The notes under the pieces are model-generated. The model saw only the letters and a list, made by a program, of their open reading frames with translations. It did not search any database and was not told the origin of the DNA. Both the position numbers and the translations under genes were made by a program. A stretch of 64,000 nucleotides of DNA from Codonopsis lanceolata (lineage: Eukaryota > Streptophyta > Magnoliopsida > Asterales > Campanulaceae): positions 155,402,437-155,466,436 of the forward strand of contig CM028379.1 in the NCBI GenBank assembly GCA_013146195.2. The letters are read 5' to 3'. Of the stretch, positions 55,280 through 64,000 are shown piece by piece (position 1 is the stretch's first letter; every line of letters begins with the position of its first letter).

Positions 55280-56486
55280 TAGCAAATTTACGAGCCCATA
55301 CTGTGTCCATTCAGTGTCCGCCCACGTGCCCGTGCCCATGGGCTGATACATAGGGCTAGGCTTTAGAGATGTTAGATGCCCGTGGTCTTGGGCACACCTG
55401 GGCTTTCAAGTTCTAATGCCCATTTAAGCCCGGCCCGGCCCGGCCCATCACCACATTAAGTTTTTAAATTTTAAATATATTATAATTATATCATTACTCT
55501 ATTAGTGTCTATTAGTATTAGATATATCATATATAAAATTATATATAAACAAAATCACAAATTATATTATTATATACTACTATAATATATTATACACTAT
55601 CTAGATTAGTCAATATAGTGAATTAGTGATATACCAATAGGTCCAATACAAAAGACCGAAAAAGGCAAAGTGAAAGTGTGAAACCCTAAATCAAATTGAT
55701 TGCTAGTCTGCTACCTTCAATTCTTCAGTACCTTGACGGAATCGTGACCCTTCGGCAGAATCGTAACTTCTCGTTCTCAGTTCCCACTTCACCGTTAGGC
55801 CCGCTACCCACTCAATATTTATTTTTCTTTTTGCGAGACATTGCAGTTCTTGTTATCGTGTTCATGTAAGTTTGTTCTGATTTGAGTTTGTTTTCTTGCT
55901 TCTTTATTAAAAATAGCATCTGGGTTTCAAATTTTAGGTGTTCATGATGTTTGATTAAGGGTTAATTGTCATCGGCGTGTTGAATTTGCAAGTCAAATGA
56001 ATTATTTCAAGGTTTTTGATCATATGTAATTTTGTTTAGAAGCTAATGAAATAATGAAAGAGTAATGCTAGGGCCACTCTAATAGCACTCAATTTTGGGT
56101 ACCAAATGATGTGGCATCTTATGTGTCATATTATTAACATAACTTTTTAATTTATAGTGGAGCCCATAAAATGCCAAATAAGATGACACATTGGAAACCA
56201 CATCATTTGGTACCCAAAATTGAGTGCTATTAGAGTGGCCCTAGCATTACTCATAATGAAAATACTTTGTATTAGTTGAATTTTGGTTCTTCGTAGTTCT
56301 TTTACATTGTAGACAATCGGAGAGCCCATCTAAGCCCGTGCCCGTCCAATGCTCGCTCAATGTCCGTTCACTGATGCCCGTGGGCTTGTCTACGGTACTG
56401 GGCTTTTTAAAATGATGTCCGCTGTCATATGGGCCTATACTGGGTATTACCAATGCCCATGGGATTAGGGCTCGTGAACACCCCTA
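55280..56486. mobile_element. Non-autonomous hAT element with perfect 8-bp TSD
   Basis: Ends TAGCAAATTTACGAGCCC and, inverted, TAGGGGTGTTCACGAGCCC. The TSD CTTTGTAT is at 55272-55279 and 56487-56494. The ends are rich in GCCCGTG/GCCCATG words; the interior (55690-56050) is unique-looking and non-coding. Confidence 0.93.
56060..56252. mobile_element. Mutator-type MITE with long TIR and perfect 9-bp TSD
   Basis: The TIR of about 54 bp starts GAGTAATGCTAGGGCCACTC and is nearly perfect to GATGTGG. The TSD ATAATGAAA is at 56051-56059 and 56253-56261. Nine-base TSDs and long TIRs mark Mutator-family MITEs. Length 193 bp. Confidence 0.95.
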
Positions 56487-56768
56487 CTTTGTATATATGT
56501 GTGCTTGAACAAGAGTCCTATACAAATAGGAAAGCACAACAACTCTAAGAAGGCAAAGGATTAGTAAATATATTAGTTTCCAAAAACTACTTTCCTAATT
56601 TAAGTCAAACAATCTAACCAAATATTTTGTCGATTCAAGTAAGGACACTTAATAGCTTTTTGGAACTGTTTTAAATATAATAATATCTTACCATTACTTT
56701 AGGATCAAGAAAGGGAACATCAAATAATTAAATAAAATAGGAGGTTCCCATTTTACCCTTACAGAATT

Positions 56769-58750
56769 GATTCAATATTTGTGACAAATGTTGATGTTTT
56801 CAGTTTGGTACAAGTTTCAAAATAACACTAGATTAAGGATGGAGAGAGTAATTAATTAGTCAATTTAATTGAATATAAGCCCTAAGTTTATTCTTAAGCT
56901 ACACTTTATCATGTTATGTTTTTCAGGAAGATATATATTGGGTCAAATCATTTCATATGATCATATGGAAGAAGAGTGAAATGCAAGCTTAATTAAATCT
57001 AAGGTAATATTAAGACGAGAGAGAGAGAGAGAGAGAGAGAGACCAACATCTCTTGCTTAAAAAAGAAGCTTGTGATGTTTTAACAGTCACTCCACAGTGT
57101 TGATATTTTCTGTTACTTATTGGATTCAGTAAAAACCTTTCTTTATTTTACTCCAATTAAATTGCTCAAACATCAAAATTCGAGCTTATAATGTGTGAGG
57201 TATATGTTCTCTTTAATTCACAAAGACCAACACACACACACACACACAGCCATAAAAAAAAGCTTCAAAGTAGTGTGGTGTCATGCTGGCCCTTCTTTTC
57301 ACAATAGATCTTGGACAATAGTATTTAATTTACTTTTTCTGGGATTAATTTTGAGTAGAAACATTGGGATTATTTCATCATAGTTTCCTTTTCTTTGGGT
57401 TTCGTATTTCTTTCATTTTTATCAATTCCAACAAGTTCAAATTTCGAACATTGCATTCCTTAATTATTATGGCTTTAGTTTTCATGTTTTGCACTTGGTA
57501 TTTTTAATATATTTTTCCCTATCGATATTGATCTTAGACCCCGTTTGTTTTATGAAAAATAAATTTCGAAAAGCGCTTAATTTCCTTATTTTTCAGTTTT
57601 TGATAACCCTTAAAACTAATAAATTATATAATTAATATTTATCTGCATTTAATATTTGGGAGTAAGTGAAAATTATTTATTAGAATCTTTTCTATATTTC
57701 ACGTTGAAGCTCAAAACAATTTAAATGATCAGCTATGCGTTACCATGAGCATGATGATTAAAATTTTAAAACAAAAACTCCATGCACCTAATTTTTTTTT
57801 CCGAAAAATAGATGATGATAGAACTTAGACTAGTATGGTGAAATATTTCATAAAGTTAATTTTAAATTGAGATTTTATAAACGAGCTGAGGTGAACTTGG
57901 ACGGAAAAATATGGTAAAGAGATTAATGTTTGTAAATTGTATGAATATATACCTCAATCAAATTCTTTTTCTTTAATTTTTTCAACAAATTTATCTCGTT
58001 CTTATTGCCTACTTCTATGGAAATAAGAAATCGTGAGCTGACTCTAGAATCTAGATCTCCTATACCATCACTATAATGTTGAGTTTTTAAAGGGCAGTTA
58101 GCTAACAGGATGAGGAGAAATTTAAGGGATTTATGTAGATTCTCAATTGACTTAAATTTAAGAAATTTTAATCAGGCAAACAAAGAAAAAAAACTCGGTC
58201 ATCTTTTTGTGTATAATTAGCTGGTAACACTAGAATCAAGGGCATCTAGGGCTTGATGAATGATGACTAATTAAGGACTTAAAAATCAAATAAGGGAGCT
58301 GAGGTAGGGGTATCTTGGACTTGATGATAATTGACTTTAATTTCCTCCAAATTAATACTACTAGCAAAGCATCAAATGCATATAACCAAAATCATTTTCT
58401 TCATCTTTTTAAATTATTTATTAAGTATATTTGTTTTGTTTTTAATTGATTCAAACGTAGACCAACAAGTGATTTTGTCGAGCTCCATGTACTTGATCAC
58501 TTGTCTTTCTTATTTTGTTTTGTTTTGTTTTACAAATCACTTGGCTCAATGGCATGGGGGGCCAAACTCCCAGATAGGCAATACAAGTTGCATTAATTTG
58601 TCTTTCCCAAATCCTTAATTAATTAATTAATTAAATTACTCTGAGTTTGGGATGTGGAATTGAAAGACGAAGAATAAATCTATATTACCTTTGAATTTTA
58701 CGATAGGAAATTTGATCACCTGTCAAAACTCAAAATCATATCCAAGGAGA
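56769..58750. other. Intergenic DNA, no gene recognised
   Basis: AT-rich, with (GA)n at 57016-57041, a short (CA)n at 57231-57247 and (TTAA)n at 58616-58634. No supported frame. Confidence 0.55.
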
Positions 58751-58759
58751 GAGGGCCAA

Positions 58760-59225
58760 CAAATACACATGCACATACGGTTCCCGGTTCTAGTTTCGAA
58801 ACATCCGGTTCTTGACAAAGGGTATGGCAAATCGAATTCGAGCGGTGAACCTTCACGGTTCGGTTCTAAACCATGAACCTTTAATCCGATTCACGGTTCC
58901 AAGGTTCAAAAAATATATTTTTATTTTATTTTATTTTTCACATTTTTTTATTTTTTTAAAAAACTATCTAAATTAAAACTGTTATGCACTCCCACGATCA
59001 ATCTGGACCGTTCATTTGAATTCTGACTTTTTTTCGTTGAATTTTACCGTTGGAACCGTGAAACCAACGGTTCACTTTGACAGTTCAGAACCACCGGTTC
59101 ACCAAAAATCAAATACTCGAACCTTAAGTGAACCGGTGAACCTCTGATTCTGATTTATTTGAAAAAGACAGTTTCGATTTGGTTCAATTCTGGGACGGTT
59201 CGGTTCACGGCTCGAACCGTGAACC
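58760..59225. mobile_element. GGTTC-rich degenerate element, hAT-like
   Basis: Many direct and inverted GGTTCGGTTC, GAACCGTGAACC and GGTTCACGG words occur on both sides of an AT-rich core. AGGGTATGGCAAATCG at 58817 resembles a hAT start (TAGGGGTGGCAAA). No TSD was found, so the family is uncertain. Confidence 0.45.
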
Positions 59226-59227
59226 TT

Positions 59228-59410
59228 AGACGTGCTGGTAAAAGTTAGGCAAAACCTCTCTTTGGGCCATCTAACTTTTCAAAAACTTGCAATACGGCCA
59301 CCAAAAGTTTAAAATTTCTATTCTTATCATTGTACAAATGTTATGATGCAAGCGAACCCTTTTTTCGACGGACGTTAGCTGAAGACGTTAAGTTTGAGTA
59401 AAATTCGTAT
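59228..59410 (+). repeat. Dispersed repeat related to 942-1092
   Basis: CATCTAACTTTTCAAAAACT, AAAAGTTTAAAATTTCTATT and ACGTTAAGTTTGAGT are in the same order as at 950-1092. Confidence 0.55.
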
Positions 59411-59440
59411 CATGCCCCTTTAAAACTGTGTGATTTATAA

Positions 59441-59746
59441 CTTGTTTGGTGGAGCGTTTTGGTCAAAACGATGGTAAAAAAACTCAGCGTTTTCTCTTTA
59501 AAAGTGTTTCAATACAGCGTTTTAAAACGATGCGTTTTAAAAATATGCAGCGTTTTAAAACGCTCCAATTTGGAGCGTTTTAAAAATATGTTGCGTTAAC
59601 AATTACTTTGTTTATGAAAAATAGCGTTTTGAAATAGTTTTCCAAACGTGTTTATAAAAATAAAACTGCGTTTTGAAAATGTTGCGTTTTTAAAACGCTC
59701 CATTTAGAAAAAGTTGCGTTTTGAAAACGCTGCACCAGACGAGGCC
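59441..59746. mobile_element. Tourist-like MITE, GCGTTTT-rich
   Basis: The left end CTTGTTTGGTGGAGCGTTTT and right end (inverted) GGCCTCGTCTGGTGCAGCG are similar, with TAA at 59438-59440 and TTA at 59747-59749 next to them. The interior is dense in self-complementary GCGTTTTAAAACGC. PIF/Harbinger MITEs have 3-bp TWA TSDs; the exact duplicate is ambiguous. Confidence 0.6.
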
Positions 59747-59846
59747 TTAGATAACCAAGGGGTCTAAGAAAAGAAAAAAAATCACCCATGTTATTTTTAT
59801 AAAGAGTAGGAGTCGAAATGTTTATTATTACTTCATCTTCGACCTT

Positions 59847-60685
59847 TGATCACGCCACGAAGACGGGGTGACTGAGCTGGCAGTCCACGTAAGGGACCTG
59901 AGCTGACGTGTCCGGCCCTTGGTGGTCACGTCGGTGTACGTGGGTACCGGAGGTACCGACTTGCTGAGGATATCTGGGCTTTGGTTGATGATCTTTGTTG
60001 GTGGGTACCTGAAAGCAAGACTACCGTTAGGGTGCTGGGGGTTTCCCAGCTACAGCCCTCAGGTGTGAGAGTCAGTAACAAGGTAGTATATGGTATGCCG
60101 GAGCTAGGCGTTCCCTTAACTTCCGGTCAGTGTATAGAGAGTAATCTCTTTGTGTATTGTCTATCACCAGCAGTATAATAAGTTTTCAATCTCAAGTCAT
60201 CTTACCTCTCTTGAAGGGAAAGGCTTCCTTTTATAGTAGCCTAGATTTGGGATCATGATTGGTATGAGGGTCCCAACTGGTGGGACTTGTTCCCTGGTCG
60301 GCTTGCTGGCAGTTCCTGAGTGGTCAACAGATTGTGTATGCAGTGAGGATTGTAGGCGGTTGAGTAAGCCGATAAGGTATGGCGGCTTGCATGGCTTGCT
60401 CGGCTCTTGTGGGGAAGGCACCTGGATGCTACGTACAGGCTACGGGCTAAACCTGTCTTATCCCGAGGCGTCGGACGAGCATAGGTGATCCTCGACCATA
60501 TGGTCGGGTATTGATTCATGGTTGCCTGTCGTGCTCGGCTGATTATAGTCGCCTGCATTTCGTCGGTTGGTTAGCGATTGTTGATGATGGACGGGAATGG
60601 TCTTCGACCTCGGGACCGGGACACCAAGTCTAGCTGGAATCCACGTGGTCGGTCCACGTAGGGGGACCCAGGTCGGGTCCCATCA
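59847..60685 (-). repeat. 3' LTR of a Tat-like Ty3/gypsy element
   Basis: TGATCACGCCACGAAGACGG to GGTCCCATCA on plus. The minus-strand TATA box (ACTATAAAAGG, 60228-60240) gives its direction. The minus-strand sequence next to it on the inner side, GGAAACTCGGGGGCTAT (60686-60702), is a purine-rich tract as found before 3' LTRs of plant gypsy elements. The element interior therefore extends right, beyond the window end. Confidence 0.85.
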
Positions 60686-61120
60686 ATAGCCCCCGAGTTT
60701 CCAAATGCGAGGATTTATCCTTAGCTTGGAAAGTCTAATTTGAATATCACGCTCGGTTTGTTCGTCTTTGATCTTCGCCAGGCTTCGTTGATTCTATGTT
60801 CGTTTCTGTGTGGTCGCTAATTTTGATTTGCCCGCTTGGTCGCTCGGTTTTTTCGTAGTCGACCACTTTGCTGTCGAAGATGATGGAGTAATTAGTGGAA
60901 TTTTCCTGGGAAATTGGTCCGCCGTATGCATTAAATGCACAGTATTCGAGGAGTCGTAGGTAATCATTTGTAATGTCTTTTCCCAAAATGCGACGGCGTC
61001 CATTCACCGAAACGTCGTCGGTTTGCCGTATTTTTGTGCATAGTGCCCGCCACGTGTCGATCAGAGGATGGTTTGGTGAGGATCCGCGTGTTTTTGGTCG
61101 GGTCGACCCGGGCAAATCGG
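60686..61120. other. Purine tract and 3' untranslated zone of the Tat-like element
   Basis: Between the LTR and the antisense gene promoter. No reading frame on either strand is credible. Confidence 0.6.
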
Positions 61121-61125
61121 GTTGA

Positions 61126-61132
61126 TATAAAA
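61126..61132 (+). promoter_or_regulatory. TATA box of the antisense gene
   Basis: TATAAAA in GTTGATATAAAACC is followed about 30 bases on by TTTTTTCATTCACTCTTC, a pyrimidine-rich start region typical of plant promoters. Confidence 0.7.
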
Positions 61133-61156
61133 CCACGATTTTTCCCGGTTTTTTCA

Positions 61157-64000
61157 TTCACTCTTCTTCTACACTCTTCCTTCTCTTCGAATTCCTCAAA
61201 CAGGCGAAAAAACTCTCTGCTACTCTTTCCCGTTTCTGACACTTCCAACCGTTTCTTTGCTCTAAAATCCTAGTATTCAGGTTCGCCATTTCTTCCTCTT
61301 TCGTTTGATACAAATTTCTCAGGTTTTGACTTTGTTTTGAGCATTTTCCGGTTTTTGCAGTTTTTTCCGGTCATCTCTGCAGTTTCCGGTACACCGGCCT
61401 TTTTTCTTTGGCGTCTGTATCTTTTCCTGGTCCTCGCTCAAACTCCTGCCTTTTCTGTTTTTGCCCCGAGCGAAACCTCTTCTTCATCCTCGCCCAACTC
61501 CTCGACTGTCTACCAGAGAAATATGAGGACAAAACACGTTAGCCCAGAGCCAGCGTATGCCCGATCTCCTACGACCAAAAGGTTATACTCGCAGACGGAT
61601 GGTGCTTGGTCGCTGATACTACCGAGCCAAGCGGTGACACTGCTGGTCGCCGGTGGCTATAGCAGGGAAGATTTACCCACTCTCTCCGACGAAGGATGTG
61701 CCGGCGAGGACATCCCGGCCGGGGCGCATATGTTGGTATGTTCGAGTACGACCTCGGCCCTCCGGTATCTCTTTAATCAGTACTACCGCGAGGCGATCGC
61801 CCAGGACATAGTTGAGGCGAACAAGGCCCTGGCCGCCGAAAAACGAAAGGGAGAGCTCGTCAGCTGCCGGAATTTCGGGTGAGGCCGACGAAGTCCCTGC
61901 TCGAAGAACACTGAGGGAGTGGAGGAATAACATCTACCCTCCCGACGTAGACAACTGGGATGATCACTTCAATCATAGTCGGAAGATTTTCCGGGGATTC
62001 GCCCCCAATAATTTGGTTAGCATGGATGAGCTGAGAGCGATGACGGATAAAGTAGGGTTTTACATTTCATTCTTTGATGCCGGTCTTCGTTTGCCACTCG
62101 ATCCCCTCCTGTGCGACCTTTTAGAGGAAGCCGGTGCTCACCCCCTTGACCTCTCGCTAAACCTCATCAGATACTTGATCTGTTTTGCAGCCTGTGTCCG
62201 TATGCTCGGATTCGAGCCGACCCTGCCCCTCTTCTTGACCTATTTTGCAGTGACCAAGTCGATGAAGCGTCTTCACTGTAAACACCATAACCGGGGAATT
62301 AACCTGTTCGCCAAGCCTCCTGGGAAAACCGGTCACTGGGACGAGAAGGTCCTGCTAATAGAGGGTAGATACGGGTGGAATTTCCCCGTACCTCGTCTTT
62401 CAAATGAAGAGGTTAAGTCCCTTTCTCTCACCGCTACTTTAGACGAGTACGAGGAAGCTGCTCGTAAAGCTATCGAGGACTTCCTCGGAGTAAGAGGAAA
62501 GGGTCCTGCCCGGGTTTTTGATTGGAACGCAATAAGTGTTGATGAGAGTTTACTAAGGATGGTCGGCATGACGACCAAAAAGTTTAAGGGGCTGGATGTT
62601 CGATGTGAAGTTCCCGAGTACATCCAGTACCCCGGGTGGTCGATGCACGAGGGAAATAAATTCCAGTCGGACTGCCCTCAGTGCCAAGAAAATACATTCT
62701 TCCTCGAAGGCTGTGGAAGTACATATCATTACTTTGTAGCTTTTTACTTGAGTTTTCTTCTCGTAGCTTTTCTTTGATAATTTTTGGACTCATCTTGACT
62801 GACTTTTCTGTTTGTTTCAGATATGATCGATATAGACGCCCTTACAGGCAAGTCAAGCAGGCGCGACCAGGGGGTTAACCGTCGCCAGCCATTGAGGGAC
62901 GCCAAGGCCGACCCAAAAAAGGCCTATCCCTTGCCAACCCTACCAGCCGACGAACAAGGGGTCGGGTCTTCGGCAGCTCCTGCTGCGGCTCCTCGCCGAG
63001 CTCCGGCTAGGGCCAACCCCCGGGGGAGAAGTAAGCCTCCCGCCCCCGCCCAGAAAGTTCCCGAGCGTGTGGTTCCTCAGCCCGCCTCTGTTGAGAGTGC
63101 CCCAGTCCCCTCCCAAAGAAAAAGACAACTGATCGTGGACGCTTTCGAGGAGGACGAGCGACAAGTCGACAAGTCCGCCCCCGGAAGAAATTGAAAGGCA
63201 AGGGCAAAGCCGTGTCCTCCTCGTCTAGCGAAGAGGCAGTCCACAGTTGAGGATGATTTTGTGGGGCCGACCACCCGAGCTGCAGGGACCCAGCTTGCCA
63301 AGGATTTTGCGGATATCCCGGTCCTCCAAAATTTTGACGTTTGTCGTCGTGATTCCCCCATGGCCTTAGCCGGGCAAGGGCTAGTTGTTCGAGCTCAGGT
63401 TGGGGATATGGTCGGGATTGCCAACTCTCTGCCCCCTGCTGAGGGCATGGGACGAATTGGTCTATGCATGAGCGAGGTAATGTTCCTTGCCTCTGTTGTT
63501 GTTTTTTGTTTGTCGATTGTCTTTTGCTAATATTCGTTGTATTTTCTGTAGATCTGCTCTTTTGTATCTTCGCTGGCCACTCGAGCCGACGCCTCTGCTA
63601 TCGAGGTCGACAAGTTGAAAGCTCAGGCCGAAGTTGACAAAGACGAGCTTGAGCTTTTGCAGGGTCAAGTGGCCTCCCTGACAAGCGAGCATGCGAAGGG
63701 AAAAGCCCAGTTAGAAGAGTCTTTGGCCAAAATAAACCGCCTGAATGAAGCCAAGGATTCGGCTGAAGCTCGCGCTTTTGTTGCTGAAAAGAATGCCAAA
63801 GATGCCGAGGGGAGGACAGCCGTGGTCGAGCAGGAGTTGGCCGAGCTGAGGGTCAGAGTTGCTAGTTTAGAGGGAGAGGTCGAGGGTGCAAAGGCCGCGA
63901 CCTTCAAGTCTTTCGAGGGGACTGATGCCTTTAATAACGAAATTGTCGTCTACTATGACCGAGCAATTCGGCATATGCTTCGAGTAGCTGCTGCCTCGGG
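61157..64000 (+). pseudogene. Antisense gene (aORF) of the Tat-like element, gypsy-type transposon protein with coiled coil, 3' end outside window
   Basis: A leader intron may run from 61282 (AG/GTTCGCC) to about 61360 (TTGCAG). Coding starts near 61523 (MRTKHVSPEPAYARSP). A frameshift near 61860 joins to the conserved block 61915-62270 (NIYPPDVDNWDDHFNHSRKI, GFYISFFDAGLRLPLDPLLC, LRL-HPL-type words) that resembles the 'putative gypsy type transposon' domain. Intron 62719-62820 and intron 63477-63551 have GT-AG ends and keep phase. The third exon is Pro/Ala-rich and basic with two opposite shifts near 63180 and 63238. The last exon from 63552 is an open coiled coil (VDKLKAQAEVDKDELELLQG...). 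Tat elements are known to carry such antisense ORFs; function unknown. Confidence 0.82.

Larger units (their letters stand above)
44429..56763 (-). mobile_element. SIRE-like Ty1/copia retrotransposon with an extra 3' ORF
   Basis: LTRs at 44429-45176 and 55128-56763 are collinear. The TSD GAATT is at 44424-44428 and 56764-56768, identical. On minus the order is Gag with a first knuckle CRECQGFGHYANQC and a second CHYCHKPGHIQPFC, protease, integrase, RT, RNase H, a spacer, an extra ORF, a purine tract and the 3' LTR. The two-knuckle Gag is typical of the SIRE/Maximus lineage. A solo LTR and two nested MITEs interrupt it. All frames are degraded. Confidence 0.9.
55128..56763 (-). repeat. SIRE-like 5' LTR, truncated and interrupted
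   Basis: Homology to 44759-45176 starts at TTCCTAGAAACTAGGAATGC (55128) and ends at CCCTTACA (56763). The part equal to 44429-44758, the PBS and the start of gag are deleted. The MITE 55280-56486 lies inside. Confidence 0.88.

Overview
The window is nuclear DNA from a flowering plant, very probably a eudicot with a large, repeat-rich genome. It is AT-rich, has plant-type TATA boxes and GT-AG introns, and every recognisable protein belongs to a plant transposon family: Ty3/gypsy Gag, Ty1/copia Gag-Pol, hAT transposases with TTF zinc fingers, a MULE transposase and a plant mobile domain (PMD) protein. I see no intact single-copy host gene, no rRNA or tRNA gene, and nothing bacterial or organellar. 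The species cannot be named from this.

Region 1 (1-25650) is a four-level nest. A Mutator-like element (MULE, about 2077-25647) carries two convergent genes: a PMD gene on + (first exon 2901, the rest 19400-21735) and a transposase on - (22256-25409) with FAR1-like, MULE, SWIM and OTU-protease-like parts. Its PMD first intron holds a TTF-type hAT transposon (about 2965-19399). That hAT is split by a 13-kb Ty3/gypsy element with gag but no pol (4420-17417, imperfect 5-bp TSD GCGCT/GCGCC). The 5' LTR of the gypsy element is split in turn by a second hAT (5534-9049, 8-bp TSD with one mismatch). A SINE with a perfect 13-bp TSD (794-941) and a small Helitron (1273-1667) lie to the left.

Region 2 (25650-44428) holds a decayed Ty1/copia element with both LTRs (27935-32981) and a gypsy gag-LTR fragment (35502-37599) between two copies of its own target flank. 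It also has a related LTR with PBS (39265-40049), a second SINE (about 40485-40645), and one hAT MITE inside another (41641-42447).

Region 3 (44429-56763) is a SIRE-like Ty1/copia element on - (TSD GAATT on both sides). It has an extra ORF downstream of pol that resembles the 'putative plant transposon protein' domain. It was later hit by a solo LTR of the same family as the gypsy element in region 1 (51566-53490, TSD ACTAG) and by a hAT MITE (55280-56486, TSD CTTTGTAT) that itself contains a Mutator-type MITE (56060-56252, TSD ATAATGAAA).

Region 4 (56764-64000) has quiet DNA, degenerate MITEs, and the 3' end of a Tat-like Ty3/gypsy element on -: LTR 59847-60685, then an antisense gene on + with its own TATA box, two coding introns and a coiled-coil exon that runs off the window end.

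Almost all coding sequence is broken by stops or frameshifts. The coding units that look least damaged are the gypsy gag at 35511-36779, the PMD last exon (21118-21735) and the antisense gene exons. The biology here is transposon against transposon, and TSDs, TIRs and interrupted reading frames let the order of insertions be read directly.
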